Source of the DNA: Kingdonia uniflora | Taxonomy: Eukaryota > Streptophyta > Magnoliopsida > Ranunculales > Circaeasteraceae | Direction of reading: 5' to 3' | Length of the DNA stretch: 64,000 nt | Assembly (NCBI GenBank): GCA_014058105.1 | Contig: JACGCM010001655.1 | Span: 310,001-374,000 of the forward strand | Shown here: positions 11,345 through 21,762 of the stretch, piece after piece | Position numbering within the stretch: the first letter of the stretch is position 1 | How the letters are laid out: each line of letters begins with the position of its first letter | Program-made: the position numbers and the translations under genes | Notes under the pieces: model-generated | The model's database searches: none | What the model was told of the DNA's origin: nothing | Seen by the model: the letters and a program-made list of their open reading frames with translations, nothing else

Positions 11345-11465
11345 TGTCTATTCGAACAGAGTCCCAAGTCTATTCAAACATAAAGCATTCGGTCTAATCT
11401 ATTTGAACTGAAACCATTCGGCAAAATCTATTCGAATAGATATTGAGTCTATTCAAACAGGAAAC
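11345..11465. repeat. Array of TTCGAA-type motifs
   Basis: Seven motifs close to TTCGAA (CTATTCGAACAG, CTATTCAAACAT, CATTCGG and so on) have centres near 11353, 11375, 11390, 11404, 11419, 11433 and 11454. The spacing is 22, 15, 14, 15, 14 and 21 bp. It lies between the Athila-like LTR and the truncated UGT exon and resembles the chromovirus array without being an obvious copy of it. Confidence 0.7.
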
Positions 11466-11480
11466 AAAGCTCCTCTACAT

Positions 11481-12902
11481 TTAGATACTTCCATGAACTC
11501 TTAGGGTAAAGTTACACAATCTCCCATTACCATATCTGGCCTTATAATCCATAAAATGGGTGTTTGCTATTTGTATGAGGAGGCATACGTTCGATTTCGT
11601 CCAAAACTTCGTGTTCCAAATCATCGAATGTATTAAAAATGATAGCAAGATCTTTTTGACAGATTTTAACTTCCTCCTGGCAAAAATTGAACATAAAATC
11701 ATGTGGGCCAGTTGTTCTAATAAAAGATGAAATGTCCTTAAGACGCAAGTTTCTTAAACTGTACTGTATCCAATCTATTGGAGAGTCAAGATAGCCATTG
11801 CTAAAGTAATTCTCATCTGCAAATATATTGAAGTTAAAAGTTATAGATCTATATGGGCAACGTTGGGTCTTGTGTAAGAATTTACTACCTATGAATGGTG
11901 TAAAATGAAGTTATAGATCTTTACAAGTACAAGTGTAGTACCTTTAGATGGTGTAAGACCTGTTTCAACAAGCTCTCTGGAGAATACCCATAAAGCCACA
12001 AGTTGATGAGGTCCATAACTGAACCTCGGGCAGTCTCAGCCGCTTGGACTCTCTTATACCCATATTCATTAGTCCGCCACAAGCTATACACGCGACATCA
12101 GGAACATCTGACGAAGATTGGACCATTTTAACAAGATCAATAAGAGGATCAAGGAAATATTTTCTCAATGTGTTGCTTGTGTAAGGAAGCTGAAGAGTCT
12201 TCTAACCATATTCAGTGGGGTTGTAAGACTACTAGAATTCTTTGGGAATGGATTTCTCAGTTATTCAGAATTCAGAATACAGAATGGAATCTGCAAAGCT
12301 TTCTAAAGGCGGCCGATAAGTTGAGCCCCTACTTGAAGGACCTATAGTTGGGGGCGGTATGGGGTGGCTCAAACCTCATCTGGAAAGCCAGAAATTATTG
12401 TCGTCACGATCAGGTCATAATGCAGATTGATAAAGAGAAAACTAAATGGCAGTATCGTATTCAGGAAACTGTTTTTTTGTCTAAGGCAGTAATGGACAAT
12501 AATCAGGAGGATCTGAATATTATCTGTAGTCTTAGGGTTCCTTGCCGTCCTAGAAAGGATATGGTTGTCAGATCCGGTTTCTGGGCTCTGCCGGAGATGG
12601 GTGAGATTAAGGTAAATACGGACGGTGCTGCAAAAAAAAGAAGGGATATTTGGGTTGGCCACCTTATCAGACACCGGCAGCCCATCGGGTATTGTTTCAA
12701 ATTGAAAATTAGGTAGACCCTGTAGTTGATCAGGCCCCATAAACTGCAGTAAACGCCAATTATTGCTCTCTGAGTTGACAAATGTGATATGGAAACCACA
12801 AGAATGTAGAAGCTTTGCAAATTGCATTAGGGGAGTAATATGGCCTTGCAACGGGAATGGAATTCATATAGCGTGTGGTTTATTGGCTTCAGTTAAACCC
12901 AT
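11481..12902 (-). pseudogene. UGT85A-like glycosyltransferase pseudogene A
   Basis: Family-1 UGTs transfer sugar from UDP-sugar to small molecules in the cytosol. Exon 1 starts at ATG 12902 (MGLTEANKPHA) and meets a TGA after 12 codons. It continues with [36 protein letters not shown] and FETIPDGLPVSD. It resumes after a LINE insertion (12166-12640) with LRKYFLDPLIDLVKMV and LWTSSTCGFMGIL. The intron runs 11941-11817 with GT and AG at its ends, and exon 2 begins DENYFSNGYLDSPIDWI. Exon 2 is cut near 11481, before the UDP-sugar-binding PSPG box. Not functional. Confidence 0.88.
12166..12640 (+). mobile_element. LINE fragment (zf-RVT plus RNase H start) in UGT exon 1
   Basis: On the plus strand the frame gives CCLCKEAEESSNH and GCKTTRILWEWI, the zinc-binding zf-RVT region of plant L1 LINEs. 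This is followed by GGSNLIWKARNYC and GEIKVNTDGAAK, the beginning of a LINE RNase H domain. The fragment ends right after that and UGT coding resumes on the opposite strand. There is no LINE 3' end or long poly(A), so ordinary target-primed insertion does not explain it. Filler DNA during break repair or a later deletion is more likely. Confidence 0.75.
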
Positions 12903-12972
12903 ATGTAACGATAGAAAAAGGATAAACTGTGAAGTAGTATTAAATCTAAGGCAAACTACTTCAGAAAAGACC

Positions 12973-12981
12973 CTTTATATA
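12973..12981 (-). promoter_or_regulatory. TATA box of UGT pseudogene A
   Basis: TATATAAAG on the minus strand lies about 75 bp upstream of the start codon at 12902, the normal distance for a plant TATA box plus a short 5' UTR. Its survival fits a gene that decayed in place rather than a retrocopy. Confidence 0.5.
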
Positions 12982-13215
12982 CACAAAAGACAAATGTTAT
13001 GGATCTAGATTTTGGGAATACATTGCATAGTATATATTTTCTAGGGGTGCGTCTTTACAAAACCTGCATAACTATACATAAAAGAAAAGCCAAAAAAGAA
13101 TGTACAAGATGCCACCAGAGAAAGTCTACGTAAAAATTTCTCACCAAAGTTGAAATATAGTAAGAAGAACAACTAATGTCGATAAAAATGAAGGTGGGGC
13201 AGAACTACTAGTAGG

Positions 13216-13241
13216 CTACCCTGGGCTATAGCCCAGGGTAG
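13216..13241. repeat. Perfect 26-bp palindrome
   Basis: The sequence starts CTACCCTGGGCT, has AT at the centre and ends AGCCCAGGGTAG. It equals its own reverse complement over all 26 bases. It could form a cruciform or hairpin or mark a transposon end. No gene is adjacent. Confidence 0.9.
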
Positions 13242-14929
13242 ATTTTTCAAAAAATATTTTCTTAGTTATCTATAAAGTTTCGTGTATATCCAAAACTCTT
13301 CTTTTTTGGTAAAATAGGTAACCAATATTTCTTCCCAATTATCTCTAAGTAGTCCATCACTCTATAAACTCTATATATCTCCATCTTTTTAAAGTTTAAA
13401 TCTATTCTCCTTTTCATTAAAGCTTTTCTTTTTGTAGCCATCTCTGAGGATATACAAGTTTGGGATTTAATGATACTTATAGAAAATTAATGAAGGAGAG
13501 CAACAACAAGGAACTAGATTTTAGCTTTAACAGATAATGAATCCATAGATTCATGATTTTTTGCTTTGCTTTGATGTAAAAGTGTCACAACGAATATTAG
13601 TAAAAAAAATCAAGCTTGAAACCTCAGTTAACTTTGTATACGAGAATATCTTGATTTTTCCAACCACTGGCCTCCATCTAGGAAAATTCTATTGGGAATT
13701 ATGAGTATTGGGAATTAGGATATTTTTTTCCATATCACAAGGCCATTAAGCGTCGAATAACATGTTTAGAACATCGTACAATTATATCTTTGAGGCTTTT
13801 TATAGTTCAAAGAAGATGTTGCTCGATGCACGCCTAAACCTCAAAAAAAAAAAAAAAATTAGGCGCGCCTCCAAAAAATAATTAGGAGGGATTGGAAAGG
13901 TATTTTTGTAGCGGTTATTTATGAAATGCATAGCTGAAAATGCCTTCTCTGCTCTAGCTGTTGCAAACTAATCATCAACTACACAAATTATACTGATGTC
14001 ACAGATCACATCGAATCACACATAAATCTCCCAAATCAACCAACAACTACAGTCCAACTACATCAAACCCCTAATTTTCCCAACCAATAACTGATCAATC
14101 ATCGACATCAATCACAAATTACACTAAAATAAGTCAAAAATCAATCAAATCAGATACAAATCGACCCTAAAAATAGCCGAGAGAGAGACTCATTATTATT
14201 GGAGAAGACCAAGAGAGCTTTTGAACAAATTTAGGGCACAAAGAGAGAGATAGAGACTTTGGTTTGTTTATGAGTCTCTCTCTATCTTAAACTTTCTATC
14301 TGTAAAAGACGATGATGGTCGCATTATCTGATCGTTCTTTTTTTTTTTTTAAATGTATATAACTATATAACTAACCTCTTCTTTTTGTTGCGAAAAGTGA
14401 GCGGGGGCAGCTGCCACACTGATATTTGGTTGTCCATATGGTAAACAAAAAATAACAACAGACTTGGTTCATGGCAAAAAATGTGTGGTATTCCCTACTC
14501 AACAGTTTTACCCCATGAAAAATATTTCATCTATAATTGTTTTAATCTGTGGCAAAATATTCGGCTAGACCAAGTCAGGGCTCATTTTTTTTTTTTAAAT
14601 TTTTAACGAGGAATGGTTCAAAGTTGTTTGTTATGGTTGCTGACTAGCCCGAAAGACAAGCCCACTATAGCTGGCCGGAAAGACAAGCTAAGCCCACAAC
14701 TCTAAGCCTAATAGGCAAGTCCAAGTTGTAAGACGGCAACATTGTGGATGTGGACAACTCTTGAAGGGAGAAGATCTACTCAACTTTGACCATGTGAGCG
14801 ATGTGGGACTAAACATCAAAATTTATGTGGCAACAGATTCGAAGAAATTGGCACCAAAAAAGTCTGCGATAAAGGACCAAATTCATGGCAATTTTCAAAC
14901 TGGTCCATGGTAATAACGACATTTTTGTT

Positions 14930-15340
14930 TACTAACTTACCCTAAAAAACTCGATTTAATTGAAGATATTTATTTTATGCTTATAATATTTCGGGTATAT
15001 AACAATAACATGTATTTCATAGCAAACCGAAGAACCCCACAATCAAATCAGACGATAATTCACCATAATGTTAGCAATTTGCAAAATCATATTAGAAGAG
15101 AGATTTAGGTAGTGAAGTGTGCAAGAAGCTTGCAAAATCATGAAGTCGACTACGACTAACACTCACCAGGACTTGAAAAACGATAGTTTTTCTGCCCATA
15201 ATGAGTGCAATAATTAAGATTTGGTCCTTAGCGAGTTGAGATGGAGCACATAAATTTGTTTTCCTGCAAGAAATTGTTTTGGTGCTATCAACCGGACTAC
15301 TAAGGTGATTTTGAAAAATCATAGCAAACTTCAGATGTTA
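14930..15340. repeat. Diverged duplicate block, copy 1
   Basis: Shares an ordered series of matches with 26330-26700: CTAAAAAACTC, GATATTTATTTT, TTTCATAGCAAA, CTA(C)GACTAACAC and GACTA..GG.GATTT. On the minus strand it has an open frame (15092-15322) whose start, SSPVDSTKTISC, weakly resembles the other copy. It lies about 1 kb downstream of UGT pseudogene B, and may be part of an ancestral tandem UGT unit. Confidence 0.45.
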
Positions 15341-16850
15341 TGCAAATCTAGTGATGACAGATTTATATATTGTCCCTGATTGGTGAGTTGTGATAGTGTA
15401 TTATAATTTGCATGCACAAACAGGACCTCTTAAGGGGATGATCAAGTCTAGTGTATGCATACTACCTCCTTAAGACAGATTTTCCCCTGCCACAGTACTT
15501 TGCAAAAATGTAGTCCCCTGTCACCCAGGATACAACAATAAATCGTAGAGAGAAGAAATCATTTTTATTTCTCTATTAAACGAACTTTGATTACGTCTAT
15601 TTTCTCGCTTGAAGAAATGACTCAAGAAAACTGATAAAAATAAATAAAAACAAAGTTGGGTTATAAAGAGTAGGTGAGTCTTCATGGGGCACACCTTAAG
15701 ATATACCTCAAGTTAGTGCCTCTTCACCAAAAAGGTCAAACCATAAGTTGCGTCAGTTGGAGACAGCCCAACTTACACCACAAACCCAAAAATGGGCACA
15801 TGGGAGTGTGACCCACCAACTCTTATACACATCGTAGCAAATTATGTATTAGACTTATATAGTAGAGTTGAGCTTCCCTCATATCCAATGTGGGACTAAA
15901 AATACTTAGTTTTGTTTTTAGTCTAACCATTCAAACAAAAAAAAGAAAAAAAAAACCTTTTTGTATTTTCCAACATATAGAATATAAATAGATAGTCCAT
16001 CTCTATATCTTTAGGAGTAATAGTGTGTTATTTAATGGTGGTCATGATACATATCTTCTTACGTAGGTACATCAACAGCTTGTACATTGCATAATGAAAA
16101 GCTTTAAATCTATGTGGTTTGCTGCAGAATCTGATGCAACTACAAGTTTTTTTTTAAGCCGATCATGCAACGCAAGGAATTAGGTATGTGGACGATATGA
16201 TGATTAAGCATGGAATTAGATTAGTGTTGACAAAATATTGGAACTCTTACTATTCATTATTAGGGATGATGACATTATTATAGAATCTCAAAGTAAAAGT
16301 ACAAGACAAATACACATTTTTAATCACCATTTTTAGCTAGTAATACCTCTTTTATCACTCTATTAAAGTTATTGTAAGATGATGCACCTCCGTTTGTCGT
16401 TTATTCGGCTTTCTCCTCTACTCCGATGCCTTTTTCCTCATTTACTTCCCTTCATCACCTACCATCATTTCCTTCACAATTCACTCAATCTCCTCCCATT
16501 TCACTTCGGTATCAATCTCTATGCCCGTCTCCTAATTTGAGCATGCATATCGACAGTTGGTCAATTGTTCGGCAAAGAAAGGCCAGCAAATAACCAGTAC
16601 TCTGCCTGATATACTCTCTAGTATAGAGTTCCAACCACAATATAATAAAAAGGCTCCAATCAAAGGGTGCAAGAGCACTTGATCTTGAGGACACCAGCTG
16701 GTTATAAGACCTTGGCTTTTAGTCTCGTCCATGAATTTTGACGTAAATTTGCTAATATTCTATCCATTACAGCATCGGGTCAAATGATCCGTAAAAACCG
16801 GTGCTTGCTATTTCATAGTCCCCAAGCAAACTCTCATGGTTGTTGCCTTG

Positions 16851-17264
16851 TAATCCACAATACGATTGAGAGGCTTTAGTTATATGAAAAGTACGAAGAA
16901 CACCAATTGATTAGAATAAATAAAGTCTTCAATTGCTTAAAAATGAAGAAATTACAATGAATCAATCCAAACACATTGGGCTCTTCCTCAGAACTCTTTC
17001 TAGATCTAACATCTGAACGATGCCAAACCTTGCCCATTTTTATTAGGGTTACAAGTTCCTAGTTCCAATAGGACTGCGTTACAAGTTCATAGTCCTAAAA
17101 GGACTTGCCTAGCCTTGCCCCTTTTATAAAGATTACAAGTTCCTAGTTACAATAGGACATGGTTGCAAGTTCCTAGTCCCAATAGGACTTGCATAGCGTT
17201 ACCTTATTTATAAGGGTTACAAGTTTCTAGCTACAATAGGACTTGCCTTGATCCTCCTGGATCA
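16851..17264 (-). repeat. 3' LTR of the short Ty3/gypsy element
   Basis: Pairs with 19468-19880. Shares the ACAAGTTCCTAGT.CCAATAGGACT repeats and AGATCTAACATC. It ends TAATCCACAA on the plus strand (GTGGATTA in element sense). Confidence 0.88.
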
Positions 17265-17700
17265 TGGCTCCTTTAGGAACCTTGAGCTCCAGCTCAGGCG
17301 TGAACTGGAGAGGTGGGAATACGGTATTGCCTATTACCTTACTGTACCACTTCGACTTAAAATGACTTAATACTACCATATGTCCTACCAAGCAGCAACT
17401 TTCAGCGAAATATACTACGCCCCTTAGGATCATCATATCCTGTAACATATCCTGATGTAACAAAAGGCTGTATCTGCAAAAAAAACTAACATAGAGGAAG
17501 TAGTTGGTAAATGAGGGTCGAGATAACCTATCAACCAATTTGTTATCCACTCCCTTCTTATACTGTAAAATCAAGAGAAATTGTTGGAGATACGAAAGTC
17601 CCTTCATCTGGCGAGCTTGCTGTAGCTTGGACTGTGTAGTTAAAAACTAAAATGGTTTGTGATCAGTATGTAGCACAACCTCCTCTTACAGCACCCCCAT
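17265..17700 (-). pseudogene. pol: RNase H end fused to the C-terminal tail of pol (short Ty3/gypsy)
   Basis: Minus-strand frame: VVLHTDHKPF (RNase H), then LQYKKGVDNKLVDRLSRP, the usual end of the domain. A short stretch leads straight to SKWYSKVIGNTVFPPLQ. The latter corresponds to the C-terminal chromodomain-like tail of the plus-strand relative (34200-34320). Nearly the whole integrase is absent, which marks the second large deletion. The PPT follows at about 17265-17285. Confidence 0.75.
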
Positions 17701-17757
17701 GTCAGGTGATTGCCTATAAGACGTTGTCATAGGAGATAATATACCCTCCTGAACCGG

Positions 17758-18441
17758 TCAAACCAATAACACAAACTTGCCGCTCGCATTAACCAACTGC
17801 TTCACCTGAGCCGCCTTTATTAAACAAGACGTAGTCACATCCTCCTTACAAGCATTGATTTGAAACTCCTTTCCCTCCTTCACAAGACGATAATTGCGAG
17901 TTATACGATAATGAATCGCATCTTGGTTCCAAAGATAATGGCTACCCAAGATAACCTGATACACATCCAAAAAAACTACCTCACAAGTCACCTCGTCAAT
18001 AAACCTTTCAGTGATCGCAAAATTAAATGTACATTGCCTCATGATTATCAAATCTACATCTTTCCGAATCCACCCCAAACCATATGGCTGAGGATGAGCT
18101 GTAGTTGTCAAACCCATCTTCTTCACCAACGTCTCAGAAATCAAAATTTTCTGACTACCCAGATCCACAATGGCCTCAACTAAACTCTGCTTCACCTGAA
18201 TACTGACATAAAAAAGTTCTTCCTGACTCTCCTCCTCAGTAGCCAAAGTCCGCTGAAACATAAGTATAAGCTTAGGATTTTGTTTATCTAAATCTGGGAG
18301 GTCAACAACCTCTACGGCTAGTGCATATCTCTCATTCTTGCTCTTCTCCTCCTTCGACCTAAGCTTCGGGTGAAGTTTCCAATAATAGTCGAAAATATGC
18401 CCACTCGCCTTACAATGATTATAATAAAACTCCTTGAACAA
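17758..18441 (-). pseudogene. gag-pol: Zinc knuckle plus protease (short Ty3/gypsy)
   Basis: The longest uninterrupted frame of the element. It starts with a knuckle-like stretch (YYNHCKASGHIFDYYWKLHP) in which the first and last expected Cys are Tyr. Protease follows with IVDLGSQKILISE (DLG where DSG/DTG is expected) and then VILGSHYLWNQDAI, the second conserved protease block. The frame is cut where RT should begin. Confidence 0.78.
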
Positions 18442-19440
18442 AGACCCCTCTCCTTTGGCCTCTCCCTTATGCTCGTTTTTCTAACTTGACTTGTACCCCG
18501 ACTTGATCATGTCGTCTTCTTTGTCAGTCTTCAAGTACTTATCTTCAATAGTAATTGCCTTCACGGCAGCGTCCTCGATATTGGCCACAGTAAAGAGCTT
18601 TAACTTTCTCCTAATGGACTCCGATAAACCCCCCGTATATTTCATGAACTACTCATACTCGTCCACATCAATGTCCAAAACCAAAGCTTGGTTATGGAGC
18701 ACCGTAGTGTACTCCTATATGCATCGCTTAAACTTTTGGCATAAATTGTGCAATTTATACCATCTCTCTTGCTCATACCCATCAGATAAAGCTGTTTTCG
18801 CACTAAAACCTTGAATTCTTTCCAACCCTAATCTCCTAAATTGTGGCGTTTCCGATAAAATTTCTACCACGTGAGTGCATGACTTGCAAATTTCAACTTA
18901 GCAAAGCATATTTGCATAACATTAGAGTATTTGTAAACAGAAAAATTGGTCTCTAACCTATCTAATCAATTATCTAACTTCTCGGCCTCGACAGAACCAT
19001 CGAATACCGAAATTTCAATCATAAAATCAATACAAAGATTTCGCATAGGATTCAATGACTTACCAATTCTTGTGCACTCCTTGATGGATTCAGCATAACT
19101 AAAATCGCTATCCCCGCATTATCGATTTCGCCATCCCCCTCCAGAAATCCTTTCCTCCTCGAGCGGCCTCGCCGTTGAGAGCAGCCTCGCCGTATCGCTG
19201 AAGTGGAAGCCTTCGCGAGGTTCATGGGACGTAATTGTTCTACCAACTCCCCTACAGTAGAAGTTAGGTCGGAAACTGTTGCTTCCAAAATCATGAGTCA
19301 GACATTGGCATCGTCAATCACCAAATCACTCTTCTTCTTTGAATTAGATTTGCGATGAATCGTCAACGGACTCACAAGCTTCTCTTTCATTGCTTGAGAC
19401 GGTCACACGTAAAGACCATAAACCACAATCAACCCCCAAA
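18442..19440 (-). pseudogene. gag: gag relic (short Ty3/gypsy)
   Basis: Degraded gag on the minus strand. VSDLTSTVGELVEQLRPMNL at about 19280-19220 matches FFDLTTTLREMAEQLRPVNL in the plus-strand copy near 30000-30060. The middle is full of stops. Capsid-type landmarks are weak. Confidence 0.65.
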
Positions 19441-19451
19441 GATCGTAACTG

Positions 19452-19467
19452 GAAAATTGATACCACT
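19452..19467 (-). other. Primer binding site (short Ty3/gypsy)
   Basis: Reads AGTGGTATCAATTTTCC on the minus strand, two bases after the LTR end GGATTA. TGGTATCA is the start of the initiator-Met tRNA complement. Confidence 0.65.
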
Positions 19468-19880
19468 TAATCCACAATATGATAGAGAAGCTCTAGTTAG
19501 CTCAAAAGAACAAAGAACACCAATTGATTGAGAAAATTAAAATGTTCAATTGCTTAAAAATGAAGTAATTATAATGAATTACTCTAAAACCCTTGGCTCT
19601 TCCTTAAAACTCTCTCTAGATCTAACATCCTAACAATGCCTAGCGTTGCCCCTTTTTATAAAGGTTACAAGTTCCTAGTTCTAATAGGACTAGGTTACAA
19701 GTTCCTAGTCCCAATAGGACTTGCCTAGCCTTTTCCCTTTTATAATGGTTACAACTTCCTAGTTATAATAGGACTTAGTTTCAAGTTCCTAGTCCCAATA
19801 GGACTTGCCTAGCCTTGCCCCTTTGATAAGGGTTACAAGTTTTTAGCTATAATAGGACTTGCCTAGATTCTCCTGGATCA
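19468..19880 (-). repeat. 5' LTR of the short Ty3/gypsy element
   Basis: Pairs with 16851-17264 at moderate divergence. It contains repeats of ACAAGTTCCTAGT..TAATAGGACTTG with about 70-80 bp spacing, and ends in GGATCA at 19880, directly followed by UGT exon 2 sequence. Confidence 0.88.
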
Positions 19881-21187
19881 CTCAGTCATAATGGCTAAGC
19901 TCCTAAAATTTATGAAAAAACAAGAGTTTGAATCATGTTTATCCAACTATTATAAGCAATCAAAATCTTCTTTCCGTAGGTTTGATCCCATTTATTTACG
20001 TCCGTTCACAGGCTGATGTCATCTAAGCATTGCTAAAGAACCTATGGTATAAATGTTAGGAAAAATACGTGCAACTTCTCCTCCAACATCATTTTCCTGA
20101 TCATCGAATATGTTAAAAAATGATCGTTAGGGCCGTTAGACAGTTTCAAACTTTGTCCCCAATAAAATTAATCAAGATATCATCGGGGTCCATTGTTCTT
20201 GAAAAATATGGCATGTCCCTGAGCCCTATATTTCATAAACCGGGAATCCAGTTGATTGGGTTGTCAAGATAGCCATTGTTAAGGTAACTCTCATCTGTAA
20301 ACAAACCAAAAATAAAGTTAGTAATTTACACACTTGTAGAAATAAGAAAAATTAACTATAATATACAAGAATTGCCCACCATTGAAGGGTACAAGGCCTC
20401 TTTTAGCAAGCTCTCTGTAATGGAGATATCCCATGAATCCGCAGGTCGAAGCAATCCATATTTGAACCTCCAGGAATTCCAACTGCTTAGCGGCTTATAT
20501 ACCAAAACTCATCGCTCCGTCAGAAACTATAAACGTTAAATCAGACACATCTGATGAAGAATATAATTAAACTTACTAACAAGCTCATTAAACGGATCAA
20601 GGCAATTTTTTTAAAGTTAATTACATAGTGAAGGAGATCTTTGCGGGCTTCGGATAATGGAAATCCATTGGGTATTGTTTCAAAACAAAAATTGGGTATA
20701 CTCTTGAATGCATCAGGTCATATATATAAATTGCTGTAAGTGTCTATGGGTGAACTCGGTGTTGACAAATGTGATATGAAAGCCTTTAGAGTGTAGACAT
20801 TTTATGAGATGCATAAGGGGGTTAATATGGCCTTGTGTTGGAAATGGAATGCAAAAACCATGGGGTTTATCGGCTATGGTCAAGCTCATTTTCCAATAAC
20901 AAGGCAATAGAGAATAAGCTGGAACGGTGATGGAATAGGTTAACATATGAACCTTATATAGTATATATGTTTACATAATTCATAAATATGATCGAATATG
21001 ATGCTTATGTATTCCATATTCTCCAATTTACTTTAATCGATCCCTTCATTCTCAATCTAATTTTACATGTCCACATAACAGATATGATGCTTTGCCATGT
21101 AGTTTGGTCACGTGGCTAAGTTGAGAATATTAGGCAGTGCCAATACATGAAACCTTTATTTGTTAAGCTTTACCACATGACATGAAC

Positions 21188-21717
21188 TGTTAAGGGTGAA
21201 CTCGAATTGTCGATGTCGTTCGAATGAGATTGTTCAAACAAAGATAGATGTCATTCGAACGAGATTGTAGTTCAAGGGATGAAACCTTTTATCATCAAAG
21301 TCATTTGAATGAGCTTAGAGTCATTCGAACGAGATATGCGTAGGTTTGTTTTAGAAGTTTTTTTAGGACGTTGAGTTTGCCTCGAGATCCGTTATGTTTG
21401 TAATTAGTCCTCTAAGTATATAAAGGAGACTTAGGTTATTTGTTAGCCTATCTTTTCTGTAACTTTTATTCTAGAGAGCTAGGGTTTGAGATACTCTATT
21501 ATAAAGCTTGAAATGCTTAGAGAAGATTGTGTGTATCCTGCTTGATCATAGTGGATTACTCGCGGGGAGTAGTTTTTAATTTGAAAGGGTTTTCCCCTTC
21601 CCTCCTCTAGGAAAATACTTGCCTTGTTTATTGTTATGTGTTTCGGTCTATTTTAAAATTTAACGATTCCGCGTAATGTTTTTGGCGTCGAAGGGAGAGT
21701 AGCTACCTCAATTCTCA
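21188..21717 (+). repeat. 5' LTR of the copia element
   Basis: Starts TGTTAAGGGTGAACTCG and ends AATTCTCA. It has TTCGAA-type dyads at centres 21221/21235/21256 (spacing 14, 21) and 21306/21326 (20). TATATAAAGG near 21418 is a likely TATA box ahead of the transcription start. Confidence 0.9.
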
Positions 21718-21723
21718 ATAATT

Positions 21724-21736
21724 GGTATCAGGGCAC
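21724..21736 (+). other. Primer binding site of the copia element
   Basis: TGGTATCAGGGC, seven bases after the LTR end, differs from the initiator-Met PBS TGGTATCAGAGC at one base. Confidence 0.82.
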
Positions 21737-21762
21737 TTATTATAGGGCTTATGTGGTAAAGA

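Larger units (their letters stand above)
12990..16319. other. Non-genic stretch between the two UGT relics
   Basis: No supportable gene. Contents include a perfect 26-bp palindrome at 13216-13241, homopolymer runs (poly-A at 13838-13857, poly-T at 14337-14350 and 14588-14597), and a GAGAGA tract near 14180-14290. A block at 14930-15340 resembles 26330-26700. At 15470-15960 there is an LTR- or promoter-like stretch containing CAATGTGGGACTAAAA, a phrase similar to GATGTGGGACTAAACATC at 14800. The region 13216-14420 could be a decayed DNA transposon, but no terminal repeats were convincing. Confidence 0.45.
16851..19880 (-). mobile_element. Short Ty3/gypsy element inserted in UGT exon 2, internally deleted
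   Basis: LTRs at 16851-17264 and 19468-19880 (about 414 bp) run TGATCCAGGAG to GTGGATTA in minus orientation. A PBS lies inside the upstream LTR and the PPT TTCCTAAAGGAGCCA precedes the downstream one. Internal remains are gag start, zinc-knuckle region, protease, the end of RNase H and the C-terminal chromodomain-like tail. RT and integrase are missing, so it is a 3.0-kb deletion derivative of the 29257-34963 family. UGT coding resumes exactly on both sides. Five extra bases on one side fit a target duplication slot, although the two 5-mers (CTGAG, CAAGG in UGT sense) no longer match. Confidence 0.88.
16320..20889 (-). pseudogene. UGT85A-like glycosyltransferase pseudogene B, split by a retrotransposon
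   Basis: A nearly full-length UGT relic. Exon 1 runs from 20889 ([20 protein letters not shown]) to 20380. The intron is 20379-20295 (GT..AG). Exon 2 runs 20294-19881 (DESYLNNGYLDNPINWIPG) and, after the element, 16850-16320. PSPG-box coding is at about 16695-16564: [11 protein letters not shown] with its His, then CGWNS preceded by Tyr instead of the usual His, and WPFFAEQ. The natural C-terminus SSYNNFNRVIKEVLL ends at TAA 16320-16322. Many stops and frameshifts. The total of about 485 codons is normal for the family. Confidence 0.9.

Noticed and set aside
13216..14420. Complete hAT-type DNA transposon
   Set aside because: Only one palindromic end and vague GC-rich similarity at the other. 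No matching terminal inverted repeats, target duplication or transposase frame.
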